Shown here in pieces: positions 25,078 to 34,440 of a stretch of 64,000 nt of DNA. The stretch's first letter is position 1. Every line of letters starts with the position of its first letter. A model generated the notes under the pieces. That model had not been told where the DNA came from. It worked only from the letters and a program-made list of their open reading frames with translations, and made no database searches. Origin of the DNA: an uncultured Bacteroidaceae bacterium (GTDB lineage: Bacteria; Bacteroidota; Bacteroidia; Bacteroidales; Bacteroidaceae); NCBI GenBank assembly GCA_905235575.1, contig CAJOLZ010000006.1, positions 1-64,000 of the forward strand, read 5' to 3'. Made by a program: the position numbers and the translations under genes.

Positions 25078-25947
25078 TTACTTTGTAGCGGCGCAGATTC
25101 CGCGGAAGTAACCTACGCTTTCGGCAATTCCGTTGAAGGGGTTGTCCATGTCCTTCTCGTATTCCAGACTGACGGAGCCGGTGTAGCCCACCTTGCGCAT
25201 GAGCCGTACGTAGGCAGGGAAGTCGATGACGCCACGTCCCACCTCAACGCTGCGGTTGGCTTTCGTGTTGCCTGTGACGTCTTTCATGTGCATGTCGAAG
25301 ACGCGGCGGTAGTATTTCTTCAGGTCGCGCAGCGAGTCGGAGCCGTAGCGCAGATTGTGGCCGATGTCCAGACACATTCCCATGCGCGGGTCGCGGTCTT
25401 TCACGTTGTTCCAGATGTCGGTGGCGTCGGGATAGGTAGGCATGTCGGGGCCGTGCAGGTGGATGGCCAGACGGATGTCATATTCCTTCACCTTTTTCTC
25501 GGTATAGTCGAGCAGTTCGTAGTTGGGGACGCCCACAAGCAGGTCCACTCCCACACGTTTGGCGTAGGCAAAGGCGCGGTCCACTTCGGCTTCCGATTTC
25601 ATATAGATGGGTCCCACGCCGTATCCCACCACGTTGGCCTTGGCCAGTTTGGCCTTGAAGGCGGCAATCTGCTCCTCGTTGCTGTCGAGCGGCAGGTGGA
25701 AGTCCTTGATGCAGAGATAGTGCACATCGATTTTCTGCATGAATTCGAGTGTGGTGTCGAGGTCGAATCTTGCGAAGGTATATCCGGCCATGCCCAGGTG
25801 GAAGGGTTCTTCGCGCGGGTCGCCTTTGATGGTCGAGTTCTTCTCGGCAGGGATGTCGCCCGGCGCCGCTGCGGCCTGCAGGCTGGAGGGGATGCTCAGT
25901 ACGGCTGCGCTTGCCATGCTGGCCTTCATAAAGTCGCGTCTGTTCAT
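25078..25947 (-). CDS. Sugar phosphate isomerase/epimerase family protein with Tat-like signal
   Basis: 289 residues. The N-terminus MNRRDFMKASMASAAVLSI resembles a twin-arginine signal, so a folded protein may be exported. The mature part is a xylose-isomerase-like TIM barrel with LHGPDMPTYP, GMCLDIGHNLR, DMHMKDVT and VSLEYEKD, which carry the probable metal ligands. Relatives include hydroxypyruvate isomerases and inosose dehydratases, but many secreted Bacteroidetes members act on oligosaccharide derivatives. It is convergent with the GH2 gene and shares its terminator. Confidence 0.85.
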   Translation of the reverse strand: MNRRDFMKASMASAAVLSIPSSLQAAAAPGDIPAEKNSTIKGDPREEPFHLGMAGYTFARFDLDTTLEFMQKIDVHYLCIKDFHLPLDSNEEQIAAFKAKLAKANVVGYGVGPIYMKSEAEVDRAFAYAKRVGVDLLVGVPNYELLDYTEKKVKEYDIRLAIHLHGPDMPTYPDATDIWNNVKDRDPRMGMCLDIGHNLRYGSDSLRDLKKYYRRVFDMHMKDVTGNTKANRSVEVGRGVIDFPAYVRLMRKVGYTGSVSLEYEKDMDNPFNGIAESVGYFRGICAATK

Positions 25948-26075
25948 TTGTTTAGGTTTTTAGTTTATGTGTTCTAGGTCTTATTGGTCATTTGTGTTAG
26001 GCAAAGTTCTTTATTTTCTGCGACATCGCCAAGCGTTTGGCCGAAAATTATTTCTCCCGGAGCCCGATTCGTGAC

Positions 26076-26163
26076 GATGCACCGTGGAATGTGGCTTGTC
26101 GCACCACGCTGCGTTGACCGTCGCACCACGTTGCGTTGGCTGTCGCACCACGGTGCGTTTTTA
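26076..26163 (+). repeat. 22-bp palindromic repeat array R5 (4 units)
   Basis: Forward orientation: one degenerate unit, then cores with C, T and G at the variable position, the last being CGCACCACGGTGCG followed by five T. It lies between two minus-strand genes (isomerase and helicase), and its T tract nearly touches the helicase stop codon. The remaining 25948-26075 shows nothing else firm. Confidence 0.9.
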
Positions 26164-26174
26164 ACAATTCAGGA

Positions 26175-28028
26175 CTATTCGTACAGTTCGTCGATATATT
26201 GGGCGAGTCTTCGGTAGAAAGGATGTCGGCAGAGTGTCTGTCGGTGGCCGATGAGGATGAGCTTCATTCGGGCCCGAGTAATGGCAACATTGGTGCGGCG
26301 CAGGTCGCGCAGGAATCCCACCTGCCCCTGGTCGTTGCTGCGGACGAGCGAGACCACGATGATGTCGCGCTCCTGCCCTTGGAAGCCGTCGACGGTGTCG
26401 ATGGTGAGCAGGCTGCGGAAGGGTTTCCAGAACGGGTCGGCGCGGAGCATCTGCCGCAGCAGGCGCACCTGCCCTTTGTAGGGACTGATGATTCCGGTGT
26501 CGATGCGTTCGTAGAGGATGCGGTCTTTGCCTATCTTTTGGAAATACTCTTTGAGCGTCTGCAGCGTCAGACGGGCCTCGGCAGGGTTCATTCGCGAGAG
26601 ACCGTCGGCCATTTCGCCGGCATCGTCGTCGTCGGGACTGTCAATCCATTCGATGCTCGAGTCCCAGTCGAGGATGCTCCGATACCGAACGCTGGGATGG
26701 CTGGTCAGCTGTCCGTCGTAGAACTCGCGATTGGGGAATTCCATGATGGCGTCGGTCATACGGTATTGCACGGTGAGCAGGCTGACACATCCGGGCTTCT
26801 GCTCCACGATTTGTTGCATCAGGGTGCGGTCGAGCCCCCCAGCCAGCGCCTCGGAACATTTGATGGTGGGCGGCAGCTGTCGGTGGTCTCCGGCCAGAAT
26901 GATGCGGCGAGCCTTTTGCGCAGCAATCCAGCAGGCCGCCTCGAGCGCCTGAGCCGCTTCGTCTATGAAAAGCGAGTTGAAGCTGCGGCCGTCCAGCAGA
27001 TGGTTTGCGCTGCCAGTCAAAGTGCAGGCAACGACGCGCGCCTGGCTGAAGAGACTTTCGTTTATTTCGTATTCGAGTTCCGCTGCTCGCTCCTTCAGCC
27101 TCGCTATTTTCTGATGACGGCTCTCCCGCGAATGGCTGCCATCGGCATAAAGTTGACGGATGGAGCGGCGGATGGCCCACAACTGAGTGTAGGAGGGATG
27201 CGCTTCGAAGCGGCGCTCATAAGTGTCGGCAAGCATCCGGTCCGTAACGCGGGTGGGGTTGCCGATGCGCAGGACGTTGACACCGCGGTCTGCGAGCTTC
27301 TCCGAAATCCAGTCCACCGCCATGTTACTCTGGGCGCAGACCAGCACCTGCGTCTCGCGGCGCAGCGTCTCGTAGATAGCCTCCACCAGCGTCGTCGTCT
27401 TACCCGTCCCCGGCGGACCGTGCACCACAGCGACATCCTGCGCCCACAGCACCTCGTTCACAGCCGCCTCCTGCGACGGGTTGAGCCATGGAAAAGGAGC
27501 CGGGTCGAACGTGAACTTGCGGGCAGGAAGCGGCGTGTGGCAGATGTCGCGCAGATGTGCCAGACGGTCGTTGCGCGCCAGCATGACACGGTCCAGCGCC
27601 TCGAACATCAGACGATAAGTATATTCGTCCAGATAGAGCTGAACCCCCAGACGGTCAGCACTCCGCAACATCGTCAGCGCCTGAGCCGTCGGAAGCGCCA
27701 CCACCATCCGATGCTCCTCCACAAAACTCACCTGCGCCGTGAAGTGCAGATAGTGAAGCATCCCGCTCGCATCCTCCTCGAAGAAACAGACCGGCTTGCC
27801 CGGCTCAAATTGATGATCCGCCTCGAGCCCCTCAGTCCGCTCCACCTCCACCACCAGTTGGTCGAGCGAGTTATAGAAGCTACGCCCCAGCCGCAGCGGA
27901 TGCCAGCAGAGACCGCGCTCCACCTTCGCCCGCACACCCATGTTCTCGGTCTGCCGCTCGAACTGTTCCCGTTCGTAGGCAAATTCCTTCGTCAGAAGCT
28001 CCCTCTGACGCACCAATTGCTCAATCAT
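26175..28028 (-). CDS. UPF1/SMUBP-2-type superfamily 1 helicase
   Basis: 617 residues. Motif I is GPPGTGKTTT, motif II is FIDEAAQALE, motif III is GDHRQLPPT, and the C-terminal motifs include VQYRMTDAIMEFP, DTVDGFQGQERDI and NVAITRAR. The N-terminal third is a beta-barrel-like accessory region. The family unwinds RNA or DNA 5'-3'; bacterial members are poorly characterised and may act in repair or RNA metabolism. ATG 28028 has a -7 box ending 5 bases upstream. It is divergent from the ATPase/DUF4435 pair. Confidence 0.9.
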   Translation of the reverse strand: MIEQLVRQRELLTKEFAYEREQFERQTENMGVRAKVERGLCWHPLRLGRSFYNSLDQLVVEVERTEGLEADHQFEPGKPVCFFEEDASGMLHYLHFTAQVSFVEEHRMVVALPTAQALTMLRSADRLGVQLYLDEYTYRLMFEALDRVMLARNDRLAHLRDICHTPLPARKFTFDPAPFPWLNPSQEAAVNEVLWAQDVAVVHGPPGTGKTTTLVEAIYETLRRETQVLVCAQSNMAVDWISEKLADRGVNVLRIGNPTRVTDRMLADTYERRFEAHPSYTQLWAIRRSIRQLYADGSHSRESRHQKIARLKERAAELEYEINESLFSQARVVACTLTGSANHLLDGRSFNSLFIDEAAQALEAACWIAAQKARRIILAGDHRQLPPTIKCSEALAGGLDRTLMQQIVEQKPGCVSLLTVQYRMTDAIMEFPNREFYDGQLTSHPSVRYRSILDWDSSIEWIDSPDDDDAGEMADGLSRMNPAEARLTLQTLKEYFQKIGKDRILYERIDTGIISPYKGQVRLLRQMLRADPFWKPFRSLLTIDTVDGFQGQERDIIVVSLVRSNDQGQVGFLRDLRRTNVAITRARMKLILIGHRQTLCRHPFYRRLAQYIDELYE

Positions 28029-28033
28029 CTGTG

Positions 28034-28041
28034 CAAAATTA
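28034..28041 (-). promoter_or_regulatory. -7 box for the helicase gene, 5 bases from the start codon
   Basis: Minus strand TAATTTTG ends 5 bases before ATG 28028, so a leaderless mRNA is likely. Confidence 0.6.
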
Positions 28042-28094
28042 CACTTTTTTTGTTTTGCCCCCAACAGATATTTGGAGTTTTGACACCTAATCAC

Positions 28095-28102
28095 TACCTT
28101 TG
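28095..28102 (+). promoter_or_regulatory. -7 box for the ATPase/DUF4435 pair
   Basis: TACCTTTG, 31 bases before the ATPase start and about 60 bases from the oppositely directed helicase promoter. Confidence 0.65.
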
Positions 28103-28133
28103 TCCAGACAATACCCCAAAACCCACACCAACC

Positions 28134-28952
28134 ATGAGCGAACAGACCCCATACATCCGCCGCATCGAGATAGAATCACTCTGGAACGGCCGCCGCCACG
28201 TCGACTGGACCCTCCGCCCCGACGTCAACATTCTCAGCGGAGTCAACGGAGTTGGCAAGAGCACCATCCTCAACCGCGTCGTCCTACACCTCCTCAACGT
28301 CAACCGACTCGAGCGACACCTCGAAGGAGTCCGCCTCACCTTCTCGCCCCGCCACGTAGAGAGCCTCGACTTCGACGTCATCCGCTCCTTCGACCGACCA
28401 GCCCTCTCCGACGAGACACTCAACCAGATAACCGATGTCCACCTCCAGAGCGAGCTCGACCTCAACCTCTACCAGCTGCAGCGCAAATACCTCGACTATC
28501 AGGTTAACCTCTCCAACCGCATCGTAGCTCTCTTCACCAACATGGACCCCGAGGCACAGCAGAAAGCCAAGAAGATAGCCCAAGACAAACAGCACTTCCA
28601 AGACATCGTCGACGACCTCTTCAAAGAGACCGGAAAAACCATCTGCCGAGACCGCAACGAAATCTACTTCAACTCCCTCGGCGAAGTCATACCCTGCTAC
28701 AAACTCTCCAGCGGAGAGAAACAAATGCTCATCATCCTCCTCTCCGTCCTCGTACAGAACCACCAGCCCTACGTCCTCTTCATGGACGAACCCGAAGTCA
28801 GCCTCCACGTCGAGTGGCAGCAACGCCTCATCGCACTCATCCGCCAGCTCAACCCACACGCCCAGATCATCATGACCACCCACAGCCCCGCCGTCATCAT
28901 GGACGGATGGGCCGAATGCGTCACCGACGTACAAGACATCGTAAGCCAGTAA
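28134..28952 (+). CDS. ABC/SMC-type ATP-binding protein paired with a DUF4435 protein
   Basis: 272 residues. The Walker A motif is GVNGVGKS (36-43), the ABC signature LSSGEKQ (191-197), Walker B VLFMDEPE (214-221) and the H-loop TTHSP with H250, so all parts of an ABC-type ATPase are present. The central helical part (about 100-175) is short, unlike SMC proteins. This is the ATPase layout of OLD, RecF-like and PARIS AriA proteins, though AriA is longer. It is followed after 16 bases by a DUF4435 (TOPRIM-type) gene. Start ATG 28134 is the first after the -7 box. Codons end mostly in C. Function is inferred only from the pairing. Confidence 0.85.
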   Translation: MSEQTPYIRRIEIESLWNGRRHVDWTLRPDVNILSGVNGVGKSTILNRVVLHLLNVNRLERHLEGVRLTFSPRHVESLDFDVIRSFDRPALSDETLNQITDVHLQSELDLNLYQLQRKYLDYQVNLSNRIVALFTNMDPEAQQKAKKIAQDKQHFQDIVDDLFKETGKTICRDRNEIYFNSLGEVIPCYKLSSGEKQMLIILLSVLVQNHQPYVLFMDEPEVSLHVEWQQRLIALIRQLNPHAQIIMTTHSPAVIMDGWAECVTDVQDIVSQ

Positions 28953-28968
28953 ACACCCCACACCCCCC

Positions 28969-30003
28969 ATGGCCAGACGACTGCAGGAAAACATCAACAG
29001 CGCCTACATCGAGAGCGCCAACCGACTCCGACCCCGCAAGGCACCCCGCAAGATAGTAGCCTACGTCGAGAGCTACGACGACGTCTACTTCTGGCGCAGC
29101 GTACTCCAAGAGTTCGAGACCGAACAAGTACGCTTCCAAGTCATGCTCCCCGACCGCACCAAGCTCCTCCGCGGCAAGAAGTCAGCCCTCATGGCCAAGC
29201 TCGGACCCAACCTCGGAGACTGCATGATAGCCTGCGTCGATGCCGACTACGACTGGCTCATGCAAGGCCGCACCGAAGCCAGTCGCACACTCTGCACCAA
29301 CCCCTACGTCTTCCACACCTACACCTACGCCATCGAGAACTACCAGTGCTACGCACCCTCCCTCCACACCACCTGCGTCATGAGCACACTCAACGACCGC
29401 GAAGTTCTCAACCTCGAAGCCTTCCTCACCCAATACAGTACCCTCGTCTGGCCACTCTTCGTGTGGAACATCTGGGCCTACCGCTACGAGCGCCACACCC
29501 GCTTCTCCATCAACGACTTTGCCGAGACCGTCATGCTGCGCGACGTCAACCCACACCACCCGCAGGACGCCATCGAAGCCCTGCGCCGCCGCGTCAACCG
29601 CAAGACAGCCTGGCTACAGCAGCACTTCCCCGAAGGGCGCAAGACCTACGCACCCCTGCGACAGGAACTCCTCGACATGGGCCTCACACCCCAGACATGC
29701 TACCTATACATGCACGGACACACCCTCTTCGACCACGTCGTCCTGCCCCTCCTCACACCCGTCTGCGCCATCCTGCGACACGAACGCGAGAACCAGATAA
29801 ACCGCCTCGCCGGGCACGCCACACAGCGGCAGAACGAGCTGGCAGCCTACCAGCACAGCCAGTCGCCTATCGACGCCATGCTCCGCAAGTCCCTCGGCTA
29901 CCGCGAGAGCCCACCCTTCCAGCTCCTGCTGGACGACCTCCGCCAGTTCGTCCGGCAGCAGGCAACCCAGCAGAAATCGGAAGGGGAGCAGGAGGAGAAA
30001 TGA
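28969..30003 (+). CDS. DUF4435 protein (TOPRIM-type, AriB-like)
   Basis: 344 residues. The N-terminal half has a TOPRIM-like pattern: VAYVESYDDVYFW with acidic E34 after a beta strand, and CVDADYDWL with D91 and D93 after another. These are the metal-binding acids expected for a nuclease. Residues 110-330 are helical and not recognisable. In PARIS anti-phage systems a DUF4435 nuclease (AriB) is held by an ATPase (AriA) and released on infection; here the same two families are adjacent in one operon. It could also be a housekeeping Bacteroidetes pair. A perfect hairpin follows the stop at once. Confidence 0.82.
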   Translation: MARRLQENINSAYIESANRLRPRKAPRKIVAYVESYDDVYFWRSVLQEFETEQVRFQVMLPDRTKLLRGKKSALMAKLGPNLGDCMIACVDADYDWLMQGRTEASRTLCTNPYVFHTYTYAIENYQCYAPSLHTTCVMSTLNDREVLNLEAFLTQYSTLVWPLFVWNIWAYRYERHTRFSINDFAETVMLRDVNPHHPQDAIEALRRRVNRKTAWLQQHFPEGRKTYAPLRQELLDMGLTPQTCYLYMHGHTLFDHVVLPLLTPVCAILRHERENQINRLAGHATQRQNELAAYQHSQSPIDAMLRKSLGYRESPPFQLLLDDLRQFVRQQATQQKSEGEQEEK

Positions 30004-30087
30004 AAAACGCAGCGGGGTGCGACGATTGTCGCACCCCGCTGCGTTCCCTGTCGCACCACGCTGTGTTTTCCGTCGCGCTGCGTTGCT
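30004..30087. repeat. 22-bp palindromic repeat array R6 with a perfect 18-bp hairpin
   Basis: The first part is a perfect inverted repeat: 30006-30023 pairs with 30028-30045 across the loop GATT. The following units (cores CGCACCACGCTGTG and a degenerate one) run forward. The array begins right after the DUF4435 stop codon and ends at the trkA stop codon, filling the whole gap between these convergent genes. It probably acts as their shared terminator. Confidence 0.9.
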
Positions 30088-30089
30088 GT

Positions 30090-31481
30090 TCAGCGGAGTG
30101 TGCGGGCCAGTGTGTCGAGCAGCCCTGCTGGCCGGCAGAAGTAGCGGTCGAGTCGCTTGATGAGGCTGCTCTTGCTGAAGACTACGACGCTGTCCCCCGG
30201 GGCTATCTGTGTGTTGCCGCCGATGAGCTGCCCTTCTCCGTTGCGGACGAGCCCGCCGAGGGTTACGCCTGTGGGGAGGCGCAGGTTGCGGACGAGGCTG
30301 CGTGTGACGAGGCTGTCGGGGGCTGCGGTGAACTCGGCTACGTCGGCGTTGGCGATGGTGAGGCTCTTGACGTTGGCCACGTCGTCGCCGAGCATCATCT
30401 GATAGATGTGGCTGGCGGCGATGGTCTTCTTGTTGATGACGGTGCCGATGTCGAGTTTCTCGGCGAGGGTGACGTATTCGGTGTTCTCGACGAGTGCTAC
30501 GGTCTTGCGCACTCCCATGCGCTTGGCTGCGAGGCAGGCGAGGATGTTGGTCTCGGCGTGTGAGGTGAGTGCTGCGAAGGCTTGCATGGAGCGGATGCCT
30601 TCGTCGAGGAGGAGGTGGGTGTCTCGGCCGTCGCCCTGTATGATGCGCACTTCGTCGTCGTCGATGAGTTCGCTGAGTCGCTGGCATCGCTCTTCGTCCT
30701 GCTCTATGATTTTCATGCTGATGTGTGGTGGCCGCTGGTTGGCGAGGCTGACGCTGGTGCGCCCTCCGCCCATGATCATGACGCTGCGCACGTCGGGGTA
30801 GGTCTCCTTGCCGGTTATCTCGCGCAGGTAGGTGATGTACTTGGGGGTGGTCATGAAGTAGGCGATGTCGCCGAGGCGCAGGTCGTGGTTTCCGCTGGGG
30901 ATGATGGTGTCGTCATCGCGTTTGATGGCTACGATGTGGTAGGGTGTTCCGGGTGTGCAGAGCTGGCAGAGGGGTGTGTTGAGGATGCGTGCTGTCTGGC
31001 GCAGTTTGACGCCGAGCATGACGAGTGCTCCGCCGTGTACTTCCCAGTATTGTCGTGCCCAGGAGCGCCGGAGTCCGTCGAGGATGTCGCTGGCGGCGAG
31101 GCTCTCGGGATAGATGACGGAGTCGATGCCCATCTGTCGGAAGTATTCCTGGCAGTGTGGCTGGATGTATTCGGAGTTGTCGACGCGGGCTACGGTCTTG
31201 CGCGCTCCGAGGGTGTGTGCGAGCATGCAGCAGGTGATGTTGCGGGCTTCGTCGGGGGTGACGGCGATGAAGAGGTCGGCGTGGGGTACGCCGGCTTCCT
31301 TGAGTCCGCGGATGCTGCCGGGGGAGACGTTGAGGGTGAGGAGGTCGTAGCTGCCGTCGTTGCTGAGGTGCTCGGTCTTCTCGGGGTTCTCGTCGATGAG
31401 GATGATGTCTTGGTCTTCCTTGGAGAGCAGTTTGGCGAGGTGTGTTCCTACGGCTCCTGCGCCTGCGATGACGATTTTCAT
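30090..31481 (-). CDS. trkA: Trk potassium uptake regulator TrkA
   Basis: 463 residues with two RCK modules. Each starts with a Rossmann fold: [16 protein letters not shown] with D34-type acid in LIDENPEK, and [15 protein letters not shown] from about residue 230. Each is followed by a TrkA-C domain. The protein binds NAD(H) or ATP and gates a TrkH-type membrane channel. Start ATG 31481 overlaps the dxs stop as ATGA. No trkH follows, unlike the dxs-trkA-trkH order I know from related genomes; the next sequence is array R6 and a convergent gene. Confidence 0.93.
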   Translation of the reverse strand: MKIVIAGAGAVGTHLAKLLSKEDQDIILIDENPEKTEHLSNDGSYDLLTLNVSPGSIRGLKEAGVPHADLFIAVTPDEARNITCCMLAHTLGARKTVARVDNSEYIQPHCQEYFRQMGIDSVIYPESLAASDILDGLRRSWARQYWEVHGGALVMLGVKLRQTARILNTPLCQLCTPGTPYHIVAIKRDDDTIIPSGNHDLRLGDIAYFMTTPKYITYLREITGKETYPDVRSVMIMGGGRTSVSLANQRPPHISMKIIEQDEERCQRLSELIDDDEVRIIQGDGRDTHLLLDEGIRSMQAFAALTSHAETNILACLAAKRMGVRKTVALVENTEYVTLAEKLDIGTVINKKTIAASHIYQMMLGDDVANVKSLTIANADVAEFTAAPDSLVTRSLVRNLRLPTGVTLGGLVRNGEGQLIGGNTQIAPGDSVVVFSKSSLIKRLDRYFCRPAGLLDTLARTLR

Positions 31482-33397
31482 GGCTGGGGTGTGGGTTTTG
31501 TGAGTTGGAGGATGGCTTGGAGGATGCTTTCGGTGTCGATGCCTGTGAGGCGGTGTAGCTGGGCGGGTGTTCCGTGCTCGACGAAGTGGTCGGGGAGCCC
31601 GAGGCGTCGGATGGTGGGCTGGTATCGGTGGTCGGCCATGTATTCGAGTACTGCGCTGCCGAGCCCGCCTGTGAGGGCTCCGTCTTCGACGGTGAGGATG
31701 CGGGTGTGGTTTCGGCCTACGTGGTGGAGTATCTGCTCGTCGATGGGTTTGAGGTAGCGCATGTCGTAGTGGGCTATGCTGAGGCCTTGTGGGGCGAGCT
31801 GGCGGATGGCTTGGCTGACGGCGTTTCCTACGGGCCCGATGCTGAGGACTGCGATGTCGGTGCCTTCGCTGAGGCATCGGCCTTTGCCTATGGGGATGGC
31901 TTCGAGGGGGCAGTGCCAGTCTGTGAGGACGCCGCGGCCTCGGGGGTAGCGGATGACGAAGGGTCCTCCCCCGGGCTGCTGGGCTGTGAACATGAGTCGG
32001 CGCAGTTCGTGTTCGTTCATGGGGGAGGCGATGGTGAGGTTGGGGATGGGTCGGAGTGCTGCGAGGTCGAAGGCTCCGTGGTGTGTGGGGCCGTCTTCGC
32101 CGACGAGCCCGGCGCGGTCGAGACAGAGGACTACCTGCAGGCGGTTGAGGGCTACGTCGTGGATGATGTGGTCGTAGGCTCGCTGCGAGAAGGCGGAGTA
32201 GATGTTGCAGTAGGGGATGAGGCCTTCCTTGGCCATGCCTCCGGAGAAGGTTACGGCGTGTCCTTCGGCGATGCCGACGTCGAAGGCTCGGTGGGGCATC
32301 TCTTTCATCATGATGTTCATGCTGCATCCTGTGGGCATGGCTGGTGTGACGCCTACGATTTTGGGGTTCTGTCGGGCGAGCTCGAGAAGTGTGACTCCGA
32401 AGACGTCTTGGTATCTGGGGGGCAGGCTGTCGTCGGTGGTCTTGATCAGCTCGCCGGTGACGGGGTTAAACTTGCCGGGGGCGTGCCATTCGACGGCGTT
32501 CTTCTCGGCGGGGAGGAAGCCTTTGCCCTTGACGGTCCGGATGTGGAGGAGGCGCGGCCCGGTCATGTCTCGGATGCTCTGGAGCGTTGCTACGAGCTCG
32601 AGGACGTTGTGTCCGTCGCTGGGCCCGAAGTAGCGGATGCTCATGCTCTCGAAGATGTTGTGCTGGTTGGTGATGAAGGACTTGAGGGAGTTGTTGAAGC
32701 GGAGGATGCGCTTTCGGCGGTCGTCGTTGAGGAGTCCTATCTTGAAGAGCCCCTGCGCGGTGTGGTATCTTAGCTTGTTGTAGAACGAACTGCGGTGCAT
32801 CCGGTGGAGATAGTCTTTCATTCCGCCGACGCTGTAGTCGATGCTCATGTCGTTGTCGTTCAGGATGATGAGCAGGTTGTTGGGCGTCACTCCGACGTTG
32901 TTCAGTCCTTCGAAGGCGAGTCCTCCGCTCATGCTGCCGTCTCCGATGACGGCCACGACATGTCGGTTTGGCTCGCCGTTCTGTATGGCTGCCACTGCCA
33001 TTCCGAGGGCTGCGGAGATGCTGTTGGAGGCGTGACCGCAGGCGAAGGTGTCGTATTCGCTCTCTTCGGGCGAGGGGAAGGGTCGCAGGCCGTGAAGGTG
33101 GCGATAGGTGGCGAAGCGGTCGCGGCGGCCTGTCAGTATCTTGTGTGCCAGGGCCTGATGACCGACGTCCCAGACGATGCGGTCGTAGGGGGTATCGAAG
33201 ACGTAATGCAGCGCAACGGTGAGCTCCACTACGCCCAGACTGCTGGCAAAATGCCCGGGATTGTCGGCCAACTGCTCGATGATGGCTTGGCGAATCTCCT
33301 TGCACACTTGGGGAAGGGCTTTCACCGGCAGACGTTTCAGGTCGGCTGGCAGGAATATATCTGGTAGAAGCTTTTCTGGCTCTTTTTCCACTTTCAT
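31478..33397 (-). CDS. dxs: 1-deoxy-D-xylulose-5-phosphate synthase
   Basis: 639 residues. This thiamine-diphosphate enzyme condenses pyruvate and glyceraldehyde-3-phosphate, the first step of the MEP isoprenoid pathway. Visible are [16 protein letters not shown], the ThDP site [16 protein letters not shown] and LNDNDMSID, the second-domain [11 protein letters not shown] and the C-terminal transketolase domain. Start ATG 33397 is preferred over an ATG 12 codons upstream because the -7 box (33414-33421) lies between them. Its stop overlaps trkA. Confidence 0.96.
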   Translation of the reverse strand: MKVEKEPEKLLPDIFLPADLKRLPVKALPQVCKEIRQAIIEQLADNPGHFASSLGVVELTVALHYVFDTPYDRIVWDVGHQALAHKILTGRRDRFATYRHLHGLRPFPSPEESEYDTFACGHASNSISAALGMAVAAIQNGEPNRHVVAVIGDGSMSGGLAFEGLNNVGVTPNNLLIILNDNDMSIDYSVGGMKDYLHRMHRSSFYNKLRYHTAQGLFKIGLLNDDRRKRILRFNNSLKSFITNQHNIFESMSIRYFGPSDGHNVLELVATLQSIRDMTGPRLLHIRTVKGKGFLPAEKNAVEWHAPGKFNPVTGELIKTTDDSLPPRYQDVFGVTLLELARQNPKIVGVTPAMPTGCSMNIMMKEMPHRAFDVGIAEGHAVTFSGGMAKEGLIPYCNIYSAFSQRAYDHIIHDVALNRLQVVLCLDRAGLVGEDGPTHHGAFDLAALRPIPNLTIASPMNEHELRRLMFTAQQPGGGPFVIRYPRGRGVLTDWHCPLEAIPIGKGRCLSEGTDIAVLSIGPVGNAVSQAIRQLAPQGLSIAHYDMRYLKPIDEQILHHVGRNHTRILTVEDGALTGGLGSAVLEYMADHRYQPTIRRLGLPDHFVEHGTPAQLHRLTGIDTESILQAILQLTKPTPQP

Positions 33398-33413
33398 AGT
33401 CAATTTGTTCTTG

Positions 33414-33421
33414 CAAAAGTA
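33414..33421 (-). promoter_or_regulatory. -7 box for dxs-trkA
   Basis: Minus strand TACTTTTG, 16 bases before the dxs start. It is placed back to back with the promoter of the GSCFA gene. Confidence 0.65.
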
Positions 33422-33443
33422 CACATAATTCACGGAAGTTGCG

Positions 33444-33451
33444 TAATTTTG
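33444..33451 (+). promoter_or_regulatory. -7 box for the GSCFA-murF/alr operon
   Basis: TAATTTTG, 24 bases before ATG 33476. Confidence 0.6.
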
Positions 33452-33475
33452 TGGAAGAAAAATGGTTTCAGCGCG

Positions 33476-34435
33476 ATGTTAGGAAAGGGAATTTCTCTTC
33501 AGACCAGTGTGGAGCGTTTCGCCTTGAAGCGTTGCATCGGCTGTGGCGACGGCTCGGTTTTCTTGGGCTCCTGCTTTGCCGACAGCATCGGTGAGCGCTT
33601 CGCGGACTATGGTCTTGCTTCGCTCTCCAATCCGCTCGGCACCCTATACAATCCTGCCAGCATCCGCGAAGTCATTCTTCCTCTTTCTGATATTTCTTCG
33701 GCTGCATTGCCACTCTTTGAGCGTGAGGGTGAATGGCGCTGCTGGCTTGCGGGAACGCAGGTTGCGGCTCCCACGGAAGAGGAGTGCCGAGGCCTCATCG
33801 TCTCGTCTCTTGAGAGGCTCCGCGAACAGCTCTGTCGGGCTCGTCATCTCTTTGTGACGCTCGGGACGAGCGTCTGTTACCGCCTGCGCCAGTCGGGCCT
33901 GACGGTCTGCAACTGCCACAAGGCGGCGGCTTCGCTCTTCGAGGAACATCGCCTTTCTGTGGACGAATGTGTGGCGGCGCTCTCGGACATCGTCCGTAAT
34001 GTGACGGCTCTGAATCCCGACATAGAGGTGGTCTTCACCGTCAGTCCCTTCCGCTATCAGAAGTACGGTTTCCATGGCAGCCAGTTGAGCAAGGCGACCC
34101 TCCTGCTGTCGCTTGAAGAGGTCGGCAGGCTCTTCCCCGAGAGGTGTTCCTATCTTCCGGTCTATGAACTTTTCATGGACGAGTTGCGCGACTACCGCTT
34201 CTATGCTTCCGACATGCTTCATCCCAGTCCGCTGGCGGTGGACATTGTGTGGAATCGTCTCGTCGAGGAATGTATGACTCCGCCTTTGCAGCGCTATCTC
34301 GAAGAATACGAACCCATTCGGCGCGCCTTGGCTCATCGTCCGCTGAATCCCGATACGCCTGAATATCAGTCTTTCCTTTCCGACACCGAACGTAAACGGG
34401 CTGCACTCGTGGCTCGCTACCAAACCGAAACATAA
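33476..34435 (+). CDS. GSCFA domain protein
   Basis: 319 residues. The family-defining motif is visible as [14 protein letters not shown] near residues 25-38, followed by [21 protein letters not shown] and FTVSPFRY, with a late DMLHPSP. The blocks follow an SGNH-hydrolase-like order (GSCFA with the Ser, then a late Asp-x-x-His), so an esterase or acyltransferase role is plausible, but the family is uncharacterised. It precedes murF-alr by 5 bases, an arrangement that hints at a role in cell-wall assembly. The frame is open from 33449, but that lies in the promoter. Confidence 0.85.
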   Translation: MLGKGISLQTSVERFALKRCIGCGDGSVFLGSCFADSIGERFADYGLASLSNPLGTLYNPASIREVILPLSDISSAALPLFEREGEWRCWLAGTQVAAPTEEECRGLIVSSLERLREQLCRARHLFVTLGTSVCYRLRQSGLTVCNCHKAAASLFEEHRLSVDECVAALSDIVRNVTALNPDIEVVFTVSPFRYQKYGFHGSQLSKATLLLSLEEVGRLFPERCSYLPVYELFMDELRDYRFYASDMLHPSPLAVDIVWNRLVEECMTPPLQRYLEEYEPIRRALAHRPLNPDTPEYQSFLSDTERKRAALVARYQTET

Positions 34436-34440
34436 ATGCT

